Shown: positions 1 through 8,908, numbered from the stretch's first letter. The stretch is 20,640 bases of DNA from PRO6 sp049646625 (GCA_049646625.1 JBARWE010000183.1:1-20640), one strand, 5' to 3'. The notes: generated by a model not told the origin, from the letters alone. Made by a program: numbers and translations.

Positions 1-303
1 GGCGCCCGGCTCGCGCGCGAGCACGAGGCGCTGGTGACGTATGACTGGGGCGGTGGCCTGATCTGGGCGGCGCTGCCGCCGCGCTCCGACACCGCCGATG
101 AGGCGGCCGGCTTGCGCGCCTCGGTCGAGGCTGCGCAGGGCCATGCCATGCTGGTGCGCGCTTCCGAAGCGGCGCGCACGGCGGTCGCGGTGTTTCATCC
201 GCAAGCCGCCGGCGTCGCGGCGCTGAGCCAGCGCATCAAGGCCGGTTTCGATCCCAAGCATATCCTCAACCGTGGCCGCATGGCGCGGGAAGGCGTCTCA
301 TGA
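1..303 (+). CDS. glcE: Glycolate oxidase FAD-binding subunit GlcE, C-terminal part (partial)
   Basis: The reading frame is open from base 1 and ends at the TGA at 301-303, so only about the last 100 residues are present. GlcE is the second FAD-linked subunit of the membrane-associated GlcDEF glycolate oxidase, which oxidises glycolate to glyoxylate and passes electrons to the respiratory chain. The visible end contains a Y-D-W-G-G-G-L-I-W strand and finishes with F-D-P-K-H-I-L-N-R-G-R-M, the FDP..ILNPGRM-type tail of FAD-linked oxidase C-terminal domains, with Arg in place of the usual Pro. The stop overlaps the glcF start in an ATGA, so the two genes are probably translationally coupled. The subunit assignment rests mainly on glcF being next; the fragment alone could belong to a related FAD oxidase. 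Confidence 0.88.
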   Translation, partial: GARLAREHEALVTYDWGGGLIWAALPPRSDTADEAAGLRASVEAAQGHAMLVRASEAARTAVAVFHPQAAGVAALSQRIKAGFDPKHILNRGRMAREGVS

Positions 304-1613
304 AGACCGAATTCACTCCGCAACAACTCGCCGACCCCGACATCGCCGAGGCCGACAAGATTCTCCGCGCCTGTGTGCATTGCGGTTTCTGCACCGCGAC
401 CTGCCCGACCTATGTGCTGCTCGGCGACGAACTCGATAGCCCGCGCGGCCGCATCTACCTGATGAAGGAGATGCTGGAGAAAGACCAGAAGCCGACGCCG
501 GAGGTGGTCAAGCATATCGACCGCTGCCTGTCGTGCCTGGCCTGCATGACCACCTGTCCGTCCGGGGTGCATTACATGCATCTGGTCGATCAGGCCCGTG
601 CCCGCATCGAGCGTGACTACGAACGGCCGTGGAGCGAGCGGGCGCTGCGCGCGGTGCTGGCCAGGGTGCTGCCGAATCCGACGCTGTTTCGCTGGGCGAT
701 GCGGCTGGCGCGGCTGGCGCGCCCGTTCGCTACCTTCATTCCCGTCTCCGGCGATCCAAACGTGCCGACGCTGACGCGCCGGCTGCGGGCAATGCTGGCG
801 CTGGCGCCGAAAAGCTTGCCGCCACCGGGCGCCGCCGGCGGCAGCGTGTTTGCCGCGCAAGGCGAGCGGCGCGGCCGCGTCGCGCTGTTGCAGGGCTGTG
901 CCCAGAGCGTGCTCGACCCCGGCATCAACGCCGCCGCGATCCGCCTGCTGACCCGCCACGGCATCGAGGTGGTGCTGGTGCGTGACGAACAGTGCTGCGG
1001 CGCGCTGACCCACCACATGGGCCGCGAGCAGGAGGCGCTGGCCTCGGCCCGCGCCAATATCGACGCCTGGTGTACGGAGGCCGATCGCGGCGGCCTTGAC
1101 GCCGTTCTCATCACCACCTCGGGCTGCGGCACGGTGATCAAGGACTACGGCTACATGCTGCGCGAGGATGCCGCTTACGCCGCTAAGGCGGCGCGCGTCT
1201 CGGCGCTGGCCAAGGACATCACCGAGTATCTTGTCGGCCTCGACCTGCACGTCGCGGCCGAGCCGAGCGGCCTCGTCGTTGCCTATCACGCCGCCTGTTC
1301 TTTGCAGCATGGACAGAAAATCACACAGGCGCCAAAAGAATTGCTTTCCAAGTGCGGATTCGTGGTGAAAGATATCCCGGAGAGTCATTTGTGTTGCGGC
1401 TCGGCAGGAACGTACAACATCATGCAGCCCGCCCTTGCGCAAAGATTGCGCGATCGCAAGGTCGCCAACATCGCAACGGTCAAGCCGGACATGATCGCAG
1501 CCGGAAACATCGGCTGCCTGGTGCAGATTGCCGGCGGGATCGACGTCCCCGTGGTGCACACGATTGAACTTCTCGACTGGGCGACCGGCGGCCCACGCCC
1601 ACAGGTCAATTGA
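300..1613 (+). CDS. glcF: Glycolate oxidase iron-sulfur subunit GlcF
   Basis: The 437-residue protein has the usual GlcF length. Two ferredoxin-type [4Fe-4S] motifs lie at the N-terminus: C25, C28, C31 and C35 (CVHCGFCTATCP), and C76, C79, C82 and C86 (CLSCLACMTTCP). Two CCG cysteine-rich domains follow, with C232-C233 (EQCCGALTHHMG) and C365-C366 (HLCCGSAGTYN), as in heterodisulfide-reductase D-like proteins. Known role of the family: electron transfer from the GlcD/GlcE flavins towards the membrane quinone pool. The ATG at 300 overlaps the glcE stop by 4 bases, which fixes the start. Downstream, 51 bases separate it from a histone-like gene; a short hairpin (1632-1647) lacking a T-run lies there, so read-through is plausible. 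Nothing looks broken. Confidence 0.96.
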   Translation: MKTEFTPQQLADPDIAEADKILRACVHCGFCTATCPTYVLLGDELDSPRGRIYLMKEMLEKDQKPTPEVVKHIDRCLSCLACMTTCPSGVHYMHLVDQARARIERDYERPWSERALRAVLARVLPNPTLFRWAMRLARLARPFATFIPVSGDPNVPTLTRRLRAMLALAPKSLPPPGAAGGSVFAAQGERRGRVALLQGCAQSVLDPGINAAAIRLLTRHGIEVVLVRDEQCCGALTHHMGREQEALASARANIDAWCTEADRGGLDAVLITTSGCGTVIKDYGYMLREDAAYAAKAARVSALAKDITEYLVGLDLHVAAEPSGLVVAYHAACSLQHGQKITQAPKELLSKCGFVVKDIPESHLCCGSAGTYNIMQPALAQRLRDRKVANIATVKPDMIAAGNIGCLVQIAGGIDVPVVHTIELLDWATGGPRPQVN

Positions 1614-1664
1614 TCGTTCTGGAGCCCCCCGCGTTGTGAACACAGCGGCAACTGGAGGACCACG

Positions 1665-2126
1665 ATGGCTAAGGCGACAAAGAGCAAAAAGCGCAAGGTA
1701 GCGAAAAAGGCGACGACAAAGACGGCCAAGAAGACCGTCCGCAAGGCAGCCCGGAAAACCGCCAAGAAGGCGGTAAAGAAGTCCGCCAGGAAGGCAGTAA
1801 AGAAGACCACGCGGAAGGCCGCGAAGAAAACGGCCAAGAAAACGGTCAAGAAAGCGGCCAGGAAAACGGCGAAGAAAGCCGTGAAGAAGACGGCCAAGAA
1901 GTCCGCCAAAAAAGCGACCAAGAAGGCCGGCAAGGCGTCCCGCAAGGCGCGCCCCGCGCGCAAGGCGGCGCCCCGCAAGACGGCCAGGAAGGCCGCGCCG
2001 AAAAAGGCCGCCCGCAAGCGTGCCGCGCCGCGCCGTGCGCCCGCCCCAGTATCCGAGCCGGCTGCCGCGCCGGAGACGCCGGTGTCGAGCTTCGGCGATT
2101 TCGGCTCCGGCATCAGCGAGACCTGA
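1665..2126 (+). CDS. Histone H1-like, lysine/alanine-rich DNA-binding protein
   Basis: This is a 153-residue, extremely basic protein that starts at the ATG at 1665 behind a clear TGGAGG ribosome site. Residues 21-88 are 17 consecutive tetrads of the form [A/V/T]-[K/R]-K-[A/S/T], such as AKKT, VRKA, ARKT and AKKA. Residues 90-128 are a Pro-containing, Arg-richer stretch (KARPARKAAPRK). The last 25 residues (VSEPAAAPETPVSSFGDF...) are acidic to neutral. This is the composition of bacterial histone H1/H5-like proteins (HctB/AlgP-like tails), which bind DNA non-specifically through lysines; chromatin compaction is inferred. No globular domain is visible. AAG/AAA codons lower the GC locally. The gene is co-directional with glcEF and may be read from the same transcript. 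Confidence 0.88.
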   Translation: MAKATKSKKRKVAKKATTKTAKKTVRKAARKTAKKAVKKSARKAVKKTTRKAAKKTAKKTVKKAARKTAKKAVKKTAKKSAKKATKKAGKASRKARPARKAAPRKTARKAAPKKAARKRAAPRRAPAPVSEPAAAPETPVSSFGDFGSGISET

Positions 2127-2158
2127 CGCCGGTTTGCCAGGCATCGCACCGCCTTCGA

Positions 2159-2179
2159 CGCCCGGGCCTCGCCCGGGCG
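2159..2179 (+). terminator. Probable terminator hairpin after the histone-like gene
   Basis: A perfect 9-base stem, CGCCCGGGC and GCCCGGGCG with a 3-base loop (CTC), begins 32 bases after the stop of the histone-like gene and is followed by TTTGCCT. The T-run is short, so it is a weak intrinsic terminator at best. Its place at the end of the glcEF-histone group supports the call. Confidence 0.5.
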
Positions 2180-2205
2180 TTTGCCTAGGGCTTTCCGCCT
2201 CTCGA

Positions 2206-2321
2206 TGGAATCAGAAGCGGAGTTCTTGGATTTTGTTTTAACGCGCGTTTTCTTAACGCGAACTGGTGCCCACCCCCGGGTCAAGCCCGAGGGCATGCTT
2301 CGCTTGAAAACGCTTTGGAGT
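2206..2321. repeat. Interspersed intergenic repeat, composite
   Basis: The stretch contains two direct copies of TTAACGCG (2238-2245 and 2253-2260) inside a T-rich core, followed by GAACTGGTGCCCA. A short GC-rich imperfect hairpin follows (2273-2293), then CTTCGCTTGAAAACGCT at about 2299. From memory, blocks of the type GACGCGTTTTCTT-ACGCGAACCGGT with CTTCGCTCGAAAACGCT recur many times between genes in Bradyrhizobium-like genomes; here a 20-30 base hairpin block seems to sit between the two halves. Repeat status comes from recall, not from a second copy in the window. No coding potential is visible. Confidence 0.5.
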
Positions 2322-2331
2322 GAGCTTCATA

Positions 2332-2367
2332 CGTCATGCCCGGCTTCATGCCGGGCATCCACGTCTT
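2332..2367. repeat. Palindromic repeat, copy A (ATGCCCGGC / GCCGGGCAT)
   Basis: A 9-base perfect stem, ATGCCCGGC (2336-2344) and GCCGGGCAT (2350-2358) with loop TTCAT, is followed by CCACGTCTT. The same layout, including the flanks CGTC and CCACGTCTT, occurs inverted at 8909-8944, and a related longer palindrome ending in the same CCACGTCTT lies at 8822-8890. This makes it an interspersed REP-like family. It lies between two convergently ending genes. Confidence 0.75.
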
Positions 2368-2408
2368 GCAGCATTTCACGTCTTGGCGGCCCCTTCCTTT
2401 ATTCCTCC

Positions 2409-2455
2409 CCCGCATAGCCCGTCGAAGACGGGCGTGAACGCCCTTTCGCTGCGGG
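2409..2455. repeat. Small nested inverted repeats in the gene-free mosaic
   Basis: CCCGTC (2418-2423) pairs with GACGGG (2427-2432). An alternative overlapping hairpin pairs GGGCG with CGCCC (2430-2443). CCCGCA (2409-2414) pairs with TGCGGG (2450-2455) outside both. It immediately follows the stop of the BcsS-like gene, seen on the minus strand, so it could also help end that transcript, but there is no T-run. Together with 2159-2367 this accounts for most of the 347-base gap 2127-2473. Confidence 0.4.
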
Positions 2456-2473
2456 AGGGGTGGGGCCTGCGCC

Positions 2474-3241
2474 TCAGCGGCGGATCAGAAAGCCGAGGCG
2501 GCCATAGAGGCCGTCGCGGTGGTCGCTGTCACGGACATAGCCGGCGTTGAGCGTCCATTCGCCGAACCAGAAGCGCAGCGCGGTGATGTGCACGCCGAAG
2601 CGAACCTGGCGATACAGTCCGTCGCCCGACACTTCGATTTCCGGGCCGGCCCAGAACCGCTCCATCAGGCGCCAGCCGGTGGCGAGACGGACGCCGTAGC
2701 TGTTGCTGGCGGTCGAGGCCGACAGCGACGCCATCACCATCCAGTGCTTGAGCGGCTGCCACCACAGGTCGGCGCCGACGCGCAGGCCGATGTGGCCGCC
2801 GTTCAGGCGGTTGCCGGGGTCGGTCGGCAGCGTGCGGTGATATTGCAGGTCGGGGCCGCCATAGACGGTCGCGAACAAGCGGCCTCGGCTGACATGAAAG
2901 CCCGGCATCAGCGCGACCGTGTCATACGCGCCGAGCACCAGCGCCGTGCCGCTGCGGTAGCGGTAGACGCCGCCGGCATAGAGCAGCTTGAAGGTCAGCC
3001 CGTCGCGGGCGATGCCGTGCGGCGACCACAGCATGCCGCCGTAGAGGGTGCCGCCGTTGCGCCACAGGTCGGTGCCGGCGAAGAACAGAAACCGTTCGGG
3101 ATGGGCGCCGCCATTGAGCGTGTCGGGGAGCGTGTCGGGCCGCAGGTCGATCGGCAGCGGCATGGTGCCGGCGCGGCCGTTGCCGGCAGCCAGCATGGCT
3201 GCCGCAAAGTACAACGCTGATCCTGCCATTCCGCCAATCAC
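2474..3241 (-). CDS. bcsS: Cellulose biosynthesis protein BcsS-like outer-membrane/periplasmic protein
   Basis: A 255-residue protein with a hydrophobic signal-like N-terminus (ALYFAAAMLAAG). The mature part is made of short alternating strands rich in Gly and aromatic residues: F-F-A-G-T-D-L-W-R-N-G-G (about 53-64), Y-R-Y-R-S-G, G-L-R-V-G-A-D-L-W-W, and G-R-L-G-F-L-I-R-R at the C-terminus. This matches my memory of the BcsS family of Hyphomicrobiales, which is named from bacterial cellulose operons and has no firmly known function; a small beta-barrel is an inference. The listed GTG start (3239-3241) could be replaced by the in-frame ATG four codons later (3227-3229), which also leaves a signal peptide. 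No other cellulose synthesis gene is in the window. It is divergent from the porin gene. Confidence 0.68.
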   Translation of the reverse strand: MIGGMAGSALYFAAAMLAAGNGRAGTMPLPIDLRPDTLPDTLNGGAHPERFLFFAGTDLWRNGGTLYGGMLWSPHGIARDGLTFKLLYAGGVYRYRSGTALVLGAYDTVALMPGFHVSRGRLFATVYGGPDLQYHRTLPTDPGNRLNGGHIGLRVGADLWWQPLKHWMVMASLSASTASNSYGVRLATGWRLMERFWAGPEIEVSGDGLYRQVRFGVHITALRFWFGEWTLNAGYVRDSDHRDGLYGRLGFLIRR

Positions 3242-3580
3242 GACATTCTGTCCAGTTGACGTATTTCTTATTGCAACGATTACAGGGCGCGGGCTGTGCC
3301 GGAGTCCAGCGCACGAGGCGGAACTTTCACCGAACGCCGCCGAAAACTTTGGTCGTATTGCATTCGGCGCGGCGGCCGCTGTACCGCGCCCCGTCTCTTG
3401 CGCTGTGACGCGGATGCAACAGTGTGGACGGATTGCGTGGCCGATGCCAGCGACCGCCTAAAGAGGCAGCAATTGCCGAAGTCTTTTGCTTTCCGGCCGC
3501 GGCGCCCCGCGCCCAGACTGGCCCCCTGACCTGCAAAAATGGACGTGGCCGGTCTGCCACGCCAAGTGACGGGGGTTCAT
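3242..3580. other. Divergent intergenic region between bcsS-like gene and porin
   Basis: This is 339 bases without a gene. It must carry the promoters of both divergent genes. TTGACG (3256-3261) with ATTACA 17 bases on (3279-3284) is a weak sigma-70-like pair on the plus strand, but it would give a leader of about 290 bases for the porin. Nearer the porin there is no convincing -35/-10 pair. A TGG-N11-GC pattern at 3519-3534 resembles a sigma-54 site but has the wrong spacing. I see no RNA gene, repeat family member or reading frame with sensible codon use. Confidence 0.5.
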
Positions 3581-4561
3581 ATGAAGAGAATCTTCTTTCT
3601 GGTGGTGACATTGGCGGCGGCGACGCCGGCCTTCGCAGCCGACCTGCCGCTTCATACCAAGGCGCCGCCGCCGGCGCCGGGTTACGTCTCACCGTGGGAT
3701 TTCGCCTTCGGCGCGGCGATCACCAGCGACTACCGTTTTCGCGGCATTGCCCAGTCGAACCGGCAGCCGTCGGTTAGTGCCTATTTCGAGCCGCGCTATA
3801 ACGTGACGCCCGAGCTGCAACTCTATATCGGCGCCGGCGCGGCCAGCATCTCGTTCCCGAACCGCGCGGCCGCGGAGGTCGATGTCTATGGCGGTATCCG
3901 TCCGACCTTCGGCGCGCTCGCCTTCGACTTCGGCGTGTTCGGCTATCTCTATCCGGGCGGCCAGTGCTTCAACGCCGCGGCACTGCCCGGCCAGCCGGGC
4001 TTCTCGAACCAGTGCCTTGCCAACGGCAACCTGCCGCTCAACGGCAACATCATCAAGAGCGACCTGTCGTTCTATGAGTTCTACGGCAAGGTGACGTGGA
4101 CGGTGAACGACGCGGTGGCGCTCGGCGCCAACGTCTACTACTCGCCCTCGTTCCTGAACTCTGGCGCCAGCGGCACCTACGCCTCCGGCACCGCCAAGTT
4201 CACCGCGCCGTCGGCATGGTTCGGCGACAGCGGGGTCGGCGCCTATCTGTCCGGCGAATACGGCTACCAGTGGCTCGGCACGTCGGATGCGTTCTATGGC
4301 AACGTCAAGTTCAAGGACTATGGCACCTGGAACGTCGGCATCGGCTTCACCTACAAGGTGTTCACGCTCGATTTCCGCTATTCCGACACCAGCCTGTCGC
4401 GCGGCGACTGCAATGCCTTCACCGGCGATCACACCACCACCGACTTCGGCTATCCGACGCCGGCCAACAGCGTCGCGCCGTTCCCCGGCTCGCGCTGGTG
4501 CGGCGCCGCCGGCATCGCCAAATTGTCCGTCGATCTGACCGCGATGCAGAACCTGAAATAG
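3581..4561 (+). CDS. TorF-family putative porin
   Basis: The start is placed at the ATG at 3581, behind GGGGG, because it gives a clean signal peptide: MKRIFFLVVTLAAATPAFA followed by A-D-L. An upstream in-frame ATG at 3539 would spoil it. The 326-residue product begins its mature part with a Pro-rich linker and then D-F-A-F-G-A-A-I-T-S-D-Y-R-F-R-G-I-A-Q-S, the hallmark opening strand of the TorF/CHP02001 family. Alternating-polarity beta strands continue to the C-terminus. Four cysteines lie in two loop-like regions (GGQC...SNQC and RGDC...RWC) and may form disulfides. The likely role is an outer-membrane channel; the substrate is unknown. It ends convergently with the nitrilase gene. Confidence 0.88.
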   Translation: MKRIFFLVVTLAAATPAFAADLPLHTKAPPPAPGYVSPWDFAFGAAITSDYRFRGIAQSNRQPSVSAYFEPRYNVTPELQLYIGAGAASISFPNRAAAEVDVYGGIRPTFGALAFDFGVFGYLYPGGQCFNAAALPGQPGFSNQCLANGNLPLNGNIIKSDLSFYEFYGKVTWTVNDAVALGANVYYSPSFLNSGASGTYASGTAKFTAPSAWFGDSGVGAYLSGEYGYQWLGTSDAFYGNVKFKDYGTWNVGIGFTYKVFTLDFRYSDTSLSRGDCNAFTGDHTTTDFGYPTPANSVAPFPGSRWCGAAGIAKLSVDLTAMQNLK

Positions 4562-4600
4562 GTCCTCCCGAGGCGACCAGGAGGTGCCCGGCAAACGCGG

Positions 4601-4635
4601 AGGGCGGCGGATCGCGCCGCCGCCCTTGATGTTTT
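4601..4635 (+). terminator. Terminator-like hairpin between porin and nitrilase genes
   Basis: AGGGCGGCGG (4601-4610) and CCGCCGCCCT (4617-4626) form a perfect 10-base stem with a 6-base loop, ATCGCG. It is followed on the plus strand by TGATGTTTTC. The stem starts 40 bases after the porin stop. The T-run is interrupted, and there is no matching T-run on the minus side for the convergent nitrilase gene. Confidence 0.6.
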
Positions 4636-4652
4636 CGGGAAGGCCTGACCGG

Positions 4653-5615
4653 TCAGCCCGGCAGTTGCGCGTTCAGCCCGAACATCGCGGTGGAGTTCTG
4701 CATCGGCGGCTGCGCGGCGTCGTTGACGACCAGGCGGAACACGTCCGGCCGGGCATAATGGCCGGCGACGTCGAAATCGAACTTGCCGCGGGCGATCTCG
4801 TCCATGTCGATCTCGGCGGTCAGCACGGCGTCGCGGTCGAACACCCGTTCGGTGAGGAGTTCGCCGAGCGGATTGATGATGCAGCTTCCGCCGTTCATCA
4901 GGATGGCGTCGGGCGCAACGTCGCCGTCGATCGGATAGTCGGCCGGGTAGTCGCTGCGGCGCGTGAACTGGCAGGCGGAGAATACGAAGCAGCGGCCCTC
5001 CAGCGCGATGTGGCGGATCGTCGGCAGCCAGGTCTCGCGGCTGTCGGCGGTCGGCGTGCAATAGAGCGAGACGCCCTTGGCGTACATCGTCATGCGCAGC
5101 ATCGGCATGTAGTTTTCCCAGCAGATCACCGCGCCGACCTTGCCGAGCGGCGTGTCGAAGGCCGGCAGCGTCGAGCCGTCGCCATAGCCCCAGATCAGGC
5201 GTTCGGAGGCGGTCGGCATCAGCTTGCGGTGCTTGCCGAGCAGGTTGCCGTCGGGGGCGAAGAACAGCACCGTGCAGTACAGCGTGCCGCCGTCGCGCTC
5301 GATCACGCCGATCACGAGATGGACGCCGTGGCTTGCCGCGATTTCGCCGAGGCGCCGGGTGTGCGGGCCGGGCACGTCGATAGCGCCGTCGTAATAGATG
5401 CGGAAGGTGTCGCGTCCGGCCGCGGTGCGCACCCCGACACGGACGCCGAAGTCGAGGCCCTTGGGGTAGCCGCCGACGAAGGCTTCCGGGAACACGACGA
5501 ACGTGGCGCCCTTGTCCGCCGCCTGTTTGGTGAAGACGTCGACCTTGGCGATGGTGGCGTCGGGGTCGAAAGCGACGGAAGCCGTCTGCACGACGGCGGC
5601 GGTGAACTTGCTCAT
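4653..5615 (-). CDS. Nitrilase (carbon-nitrogen hydrolase, branch 1)
   Basis: A 320-residue protein with all parts of the nitrilase catalytic site: E44 in V-F-P-E-A-F-V-G-G-Y-P, K131 in K-H-R-K-L-M-P-T-A-S-E-R, and nucleophile C165 in I-C-W-E-N-Y-M-P. The CWENYMP signature and the W-G-Y-G-D-G-S stretch after the lysine are typical of true nitrilases, which hydrolyse R-CN to the carboxylic acid and ammonia, rather than amidases or ureidopropionases. There is no signal peptide, so it is cytoplasmic. The substrate class (aliphatic, arylaceto- or aromatic) cannot be told from sequence. No nitrile hydratase or amidase is adjacent. The ATG at 5613-5615 is the natural start, as MSKFTAAVVQ begins the first strand. 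The gene lies 210 bases downstream of the exported protein gene on the same strand. Confidence 0.93.
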   Translation of the reverse strand: MSKFTAAVVQTASVAFDPDATIAKVDVFTKQAADKGATFVVFPEAFVGGYPKGLDFGVRVGVRTAAGRDTFRIYYDGAIDVPGPHTRRLGEIAASHGVHLVIGVIERDGGTLYCTVLFFAPDGNLLGKHRKLMPTASERLIWGYGDGSTLPAFDTPLGKVGAVICWENYMPMLRMTMYAKGVSLYCTPTADSRETWLPTIRHIALEGRCFVFSACQFTRRSDYPADYPIDGDVAPDAILMNGGSCIINPLGELLTERVFDRDAVLTAEIDMDEIARGKFDFDVAGHYARPDVFRLVVNDAAQPPMQNSTAMFGLNAQLPG

Positions 5616-5749
5616 CGGGTATCCTCGAATGTCCGGCGCCGCGGTCCGCTCGGATCGGGCGCGGGCTTGCTGTCCGGTCTGGTCGTGTTGCCGCCCACGC
5701 GACGACGCGAGGCGCGGCGCATGGAGTTTTCGCGCGTTAGCGTGGCGCC

Positions 5750-5778
5750 AGCATTCATGCCCGACGCCCGCTTGTCAA
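5750..5778 (-). promoter_or_regulatory. Possible sigma-70-like promoter for the nitrilase gene
   Basis: On the minus strand a perfect TTGACA (5778-5773) is followed after 17 bases by AATGCT (5755-5750), only 3 of 6 against TATAAT. It would give a leader of roughly 130 bases before the nitrilase ATG. The -35 element is good and the -10 weak. Confidence 0.3.
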
Positions 5779-5825
5779 ACCGCGCGGCTGCCACCGTGGC
5801 ATGCCGCCGACGCAGGCTTTGCCCG

Positions 5826-6986
5826 CTACTTCCACGCCTCGCGCTCGATGTCCCAGCGCTGCGCCTTGAAGGCGGTCGCCAGCGCATCGAGGCTGCCGCC
5901 GTCGTCGATCGGGGCGGCGCCTTCCTCGTCGAGGTTTTGGGTTTCGGCAAGGCGCAAGGCAGGGGTTGCTTCGTCGCTGGTGAGCGATGAAAACCGCTCG
6001 ATCCACAACAGCAGGTGGCGCGCATTGGCCGGCCGGTCGGGAGCCACGATCACGGTGGCCGTGAGCGTTTCGGTCAGGCCGAGGCCGGCAACGATCGGAT
6101 TGTCCCGCTTCAGCGTGACGCTCATTCGCCCGAGCGCTTCGTTCCAAGTGGTGGTGGCGGTCTGCGCCTTGAGCGCACGCTTCAGCGTGTCGGCGACCGT
6201 GGTGGCGATCCGGGCGCGATCGATGCGTTCGCCCGTCCGCCAGCCCTCCTCGGCGAAGCGGATGGTACGTTCGAGGTCGAAGCGGCCGCTGGTCCAGCCG
6301 CTCGCCACCACCCCCGGCGCGCTTTTCAGGCGAGCCAGCAGCGTGGGCGCGCGCTCGGGATCGACGCTCATCGCCAGCACCTGCTCGCCGGCGCGCAACT
6401 CGTCGCAGGAGGCGACGAGGCTCGCATAGTCCACCTCGACGTCCTGTCCTTTCAGGCCGGCGAGGAACGCCGGCACCGCGTCGAGCCGGACGCGCACCGC
6501 GATCGCCTCCGGCGAGACCTCGGTGAAGTCCGGCGGGCTGGCGGCGATCTCGCTGTCGGGGCTGCGCGTTTCCTTGAATTCGGCCTCGCTCATGTCGGCG
6601 TTATCGGTCGAACTCACCTGCAGCGCGGTCTGGCCGACGCTGATCTGGCCGGAGAAATCGTAGCGGCCGTCGACCATCCTGCGGGTCAGCTTGACCGTGA
6701 CCGGCAGCTTGTCGCCGATCGTCTGCCCGCTGCCGGCAAGCGTCTGGCCGCTGGCCGTCAGGTCGACAACGAAGCGCTCGTTGCGGTGCGCGCCGGGGGC
6801 CGCCGGGTAGCAGACGTCGAGCACGGCCGCGGTCACGGCGCGGCCGCTGCGCACCTCTTTCAGAATGACGTCGGCGTTGCCGTCCATCAGGCCGTCGATC
6901 GAGGTGAAGTAGCGGGTCTCGGCGTCTTGCGCGGCGGCCAGCGCCGGCCACGCGATCAGACAGCCAAGGACGAGGGCTTTGCGCAT
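5826..6986 (-). CDS. Exported protein of unknown function (386 aa)
   Basis: I do not recognise the family. The start is placed at the ATG at 6984-6986 because GGAGA lies just upstream and the product then begins with a signal peptide, MRKALVLGCLIAWPALAAAQ, cut before D-A-E; a longer frame to 7091 has no such signal. The mature protein has only two cysteines (C59 and C194), a possible disulfide. The N-terminal half looks strand-rich (F-V-V-D-L-T-A-S-G, V-T-V-K-L-T-R-R) and the middle helical (residues 250-275). A short acidic stretch lies near 353-364. No catalytic motif or membrane helix beyond the signal is visible. It probably acts in the periplasm. The groEL terminator separates it from groEL, and nitrilase follows on the same strand. 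Confidence 0.85.
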   Translation of the reverse strand: MRKALVLGCLIAWPALAAAQDAETRYFTSIDGLMDGNADVILKEVRSGRAVTAAVLDVCYPAAPGAHRNERFVVDLTASGQTLAGSGQTIGDKLPVTVKLTRRMVDGRYDFSGQISVGQTALQVSSTDNADMSEAEFKETRSPDSEIAASPPDFTEVSPEAIAVRVRLDAVPAFLAGLKGQDVEVDYASLVASCDELRAGEQVLAMSVDPERAPTLLARLKSAPGVVASGWTSGRFDLERTIRFAEEGWRTGERIDRARIATTVADTLKRALKAQTATTTWNEALGRMSVTLKRDNPIVAGLGLTETLTATVIVAPDRPANARHLLLWIERFSSLTSDEATPALRLAETQNLDEEGAAPIDDGGSLDALATAFKAQRWDIEREAWK

Positions 6987-7089
6987 CGGGCGTGTCTCCG
7001 GCAGACGTAGCGAATCGGGCCATGGCGGCATGGTCGGCGATAGTCCTACCCGATCCGGGCAAAATGAGAAGCGGCCGCGGGCGGCGGGC

Positions 7090-7119
7090 AAAAAAGAAGG
7101 CCGCCCGGAGGCGGCCTTC
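7090..7119 (-). terminator. Rho-independent terminator of groESL
   Basis: Read on the minus strand, GAAGGCCGCC, loop TCCG, GGCGGCCTTC form a perfect 10-base stem (7119-7110 with 7105-7096), followed directly by six T (7095-7090). It starts 24 bases past the groEL stop. This is the best intrinsic terminator in the window. Confidence 0.93.
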
Positions 7120-7142
7120 GTTCATTCGCAACCGGGCGGGGA

Positions 7143-8789
<1,647 letters not shown>

Positions 8790-8821
8790 ATCGGTTACTC
8801 CTGAAATGGTTTGTTTTCATC

Positions 8822-8890
8822 ATGGCCGGGCATAGCCGTTCGAAGAACAGCGTCGCTTCGCTCGCCTATGGTCCCGGCCATCCACGTCTT
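8822..8890. repeat. Palindromic repeat, copy B (long form), between groES and groEL
   Basis: ATGGCCGGG (8822-8830) pairs with CCCGGCCAT (8873-8881). CATAG (8831-8835) pairs with CTATG (8866-8870), with a two-base bulge between. CGAAG (8841-8845) pairs with CTTCG (8856-8860) inside. The flank CCACGTCTT (8882-8890) is the same as in copy A at 2359-2367. In the groESL message it would fold into one long hairpin upstream of the groEL ribosome site. Confidence 0.8.
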
Positions 8891-8908
8891 GATCTGTCGA
8901 AGGGAAGG

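Noticed and set aside
1632..1647. Hairpin between glcF and the histone-like gene as a terminator
   Set aside because: Seven base pairs with a two-base loop and no T-run; too weak to call a terminator.
195..2144. 649-residue open frame on the minus strand across glcF and the histone-like gene
   Set aside because: It is antisense to two well-supported genes. Its Leu/Gly/Arg repeats are just the complement of the lysine codons, a common effect in GC-rich DNA.
3519..3534. Sigma-54-like TGG...GC pattern upstream of the porin
   Set aside because: The spacing between GG and GC is 11 bases instead of 10 and the flanking consensus bases are missing.
4584..5990. 468-residue plus-strand open frame opposite the nitrilase gene
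   Set aside because: Shadow frame of the nitrilase, which has all catalytic residues; the plus-strand product has no recognisable domain.
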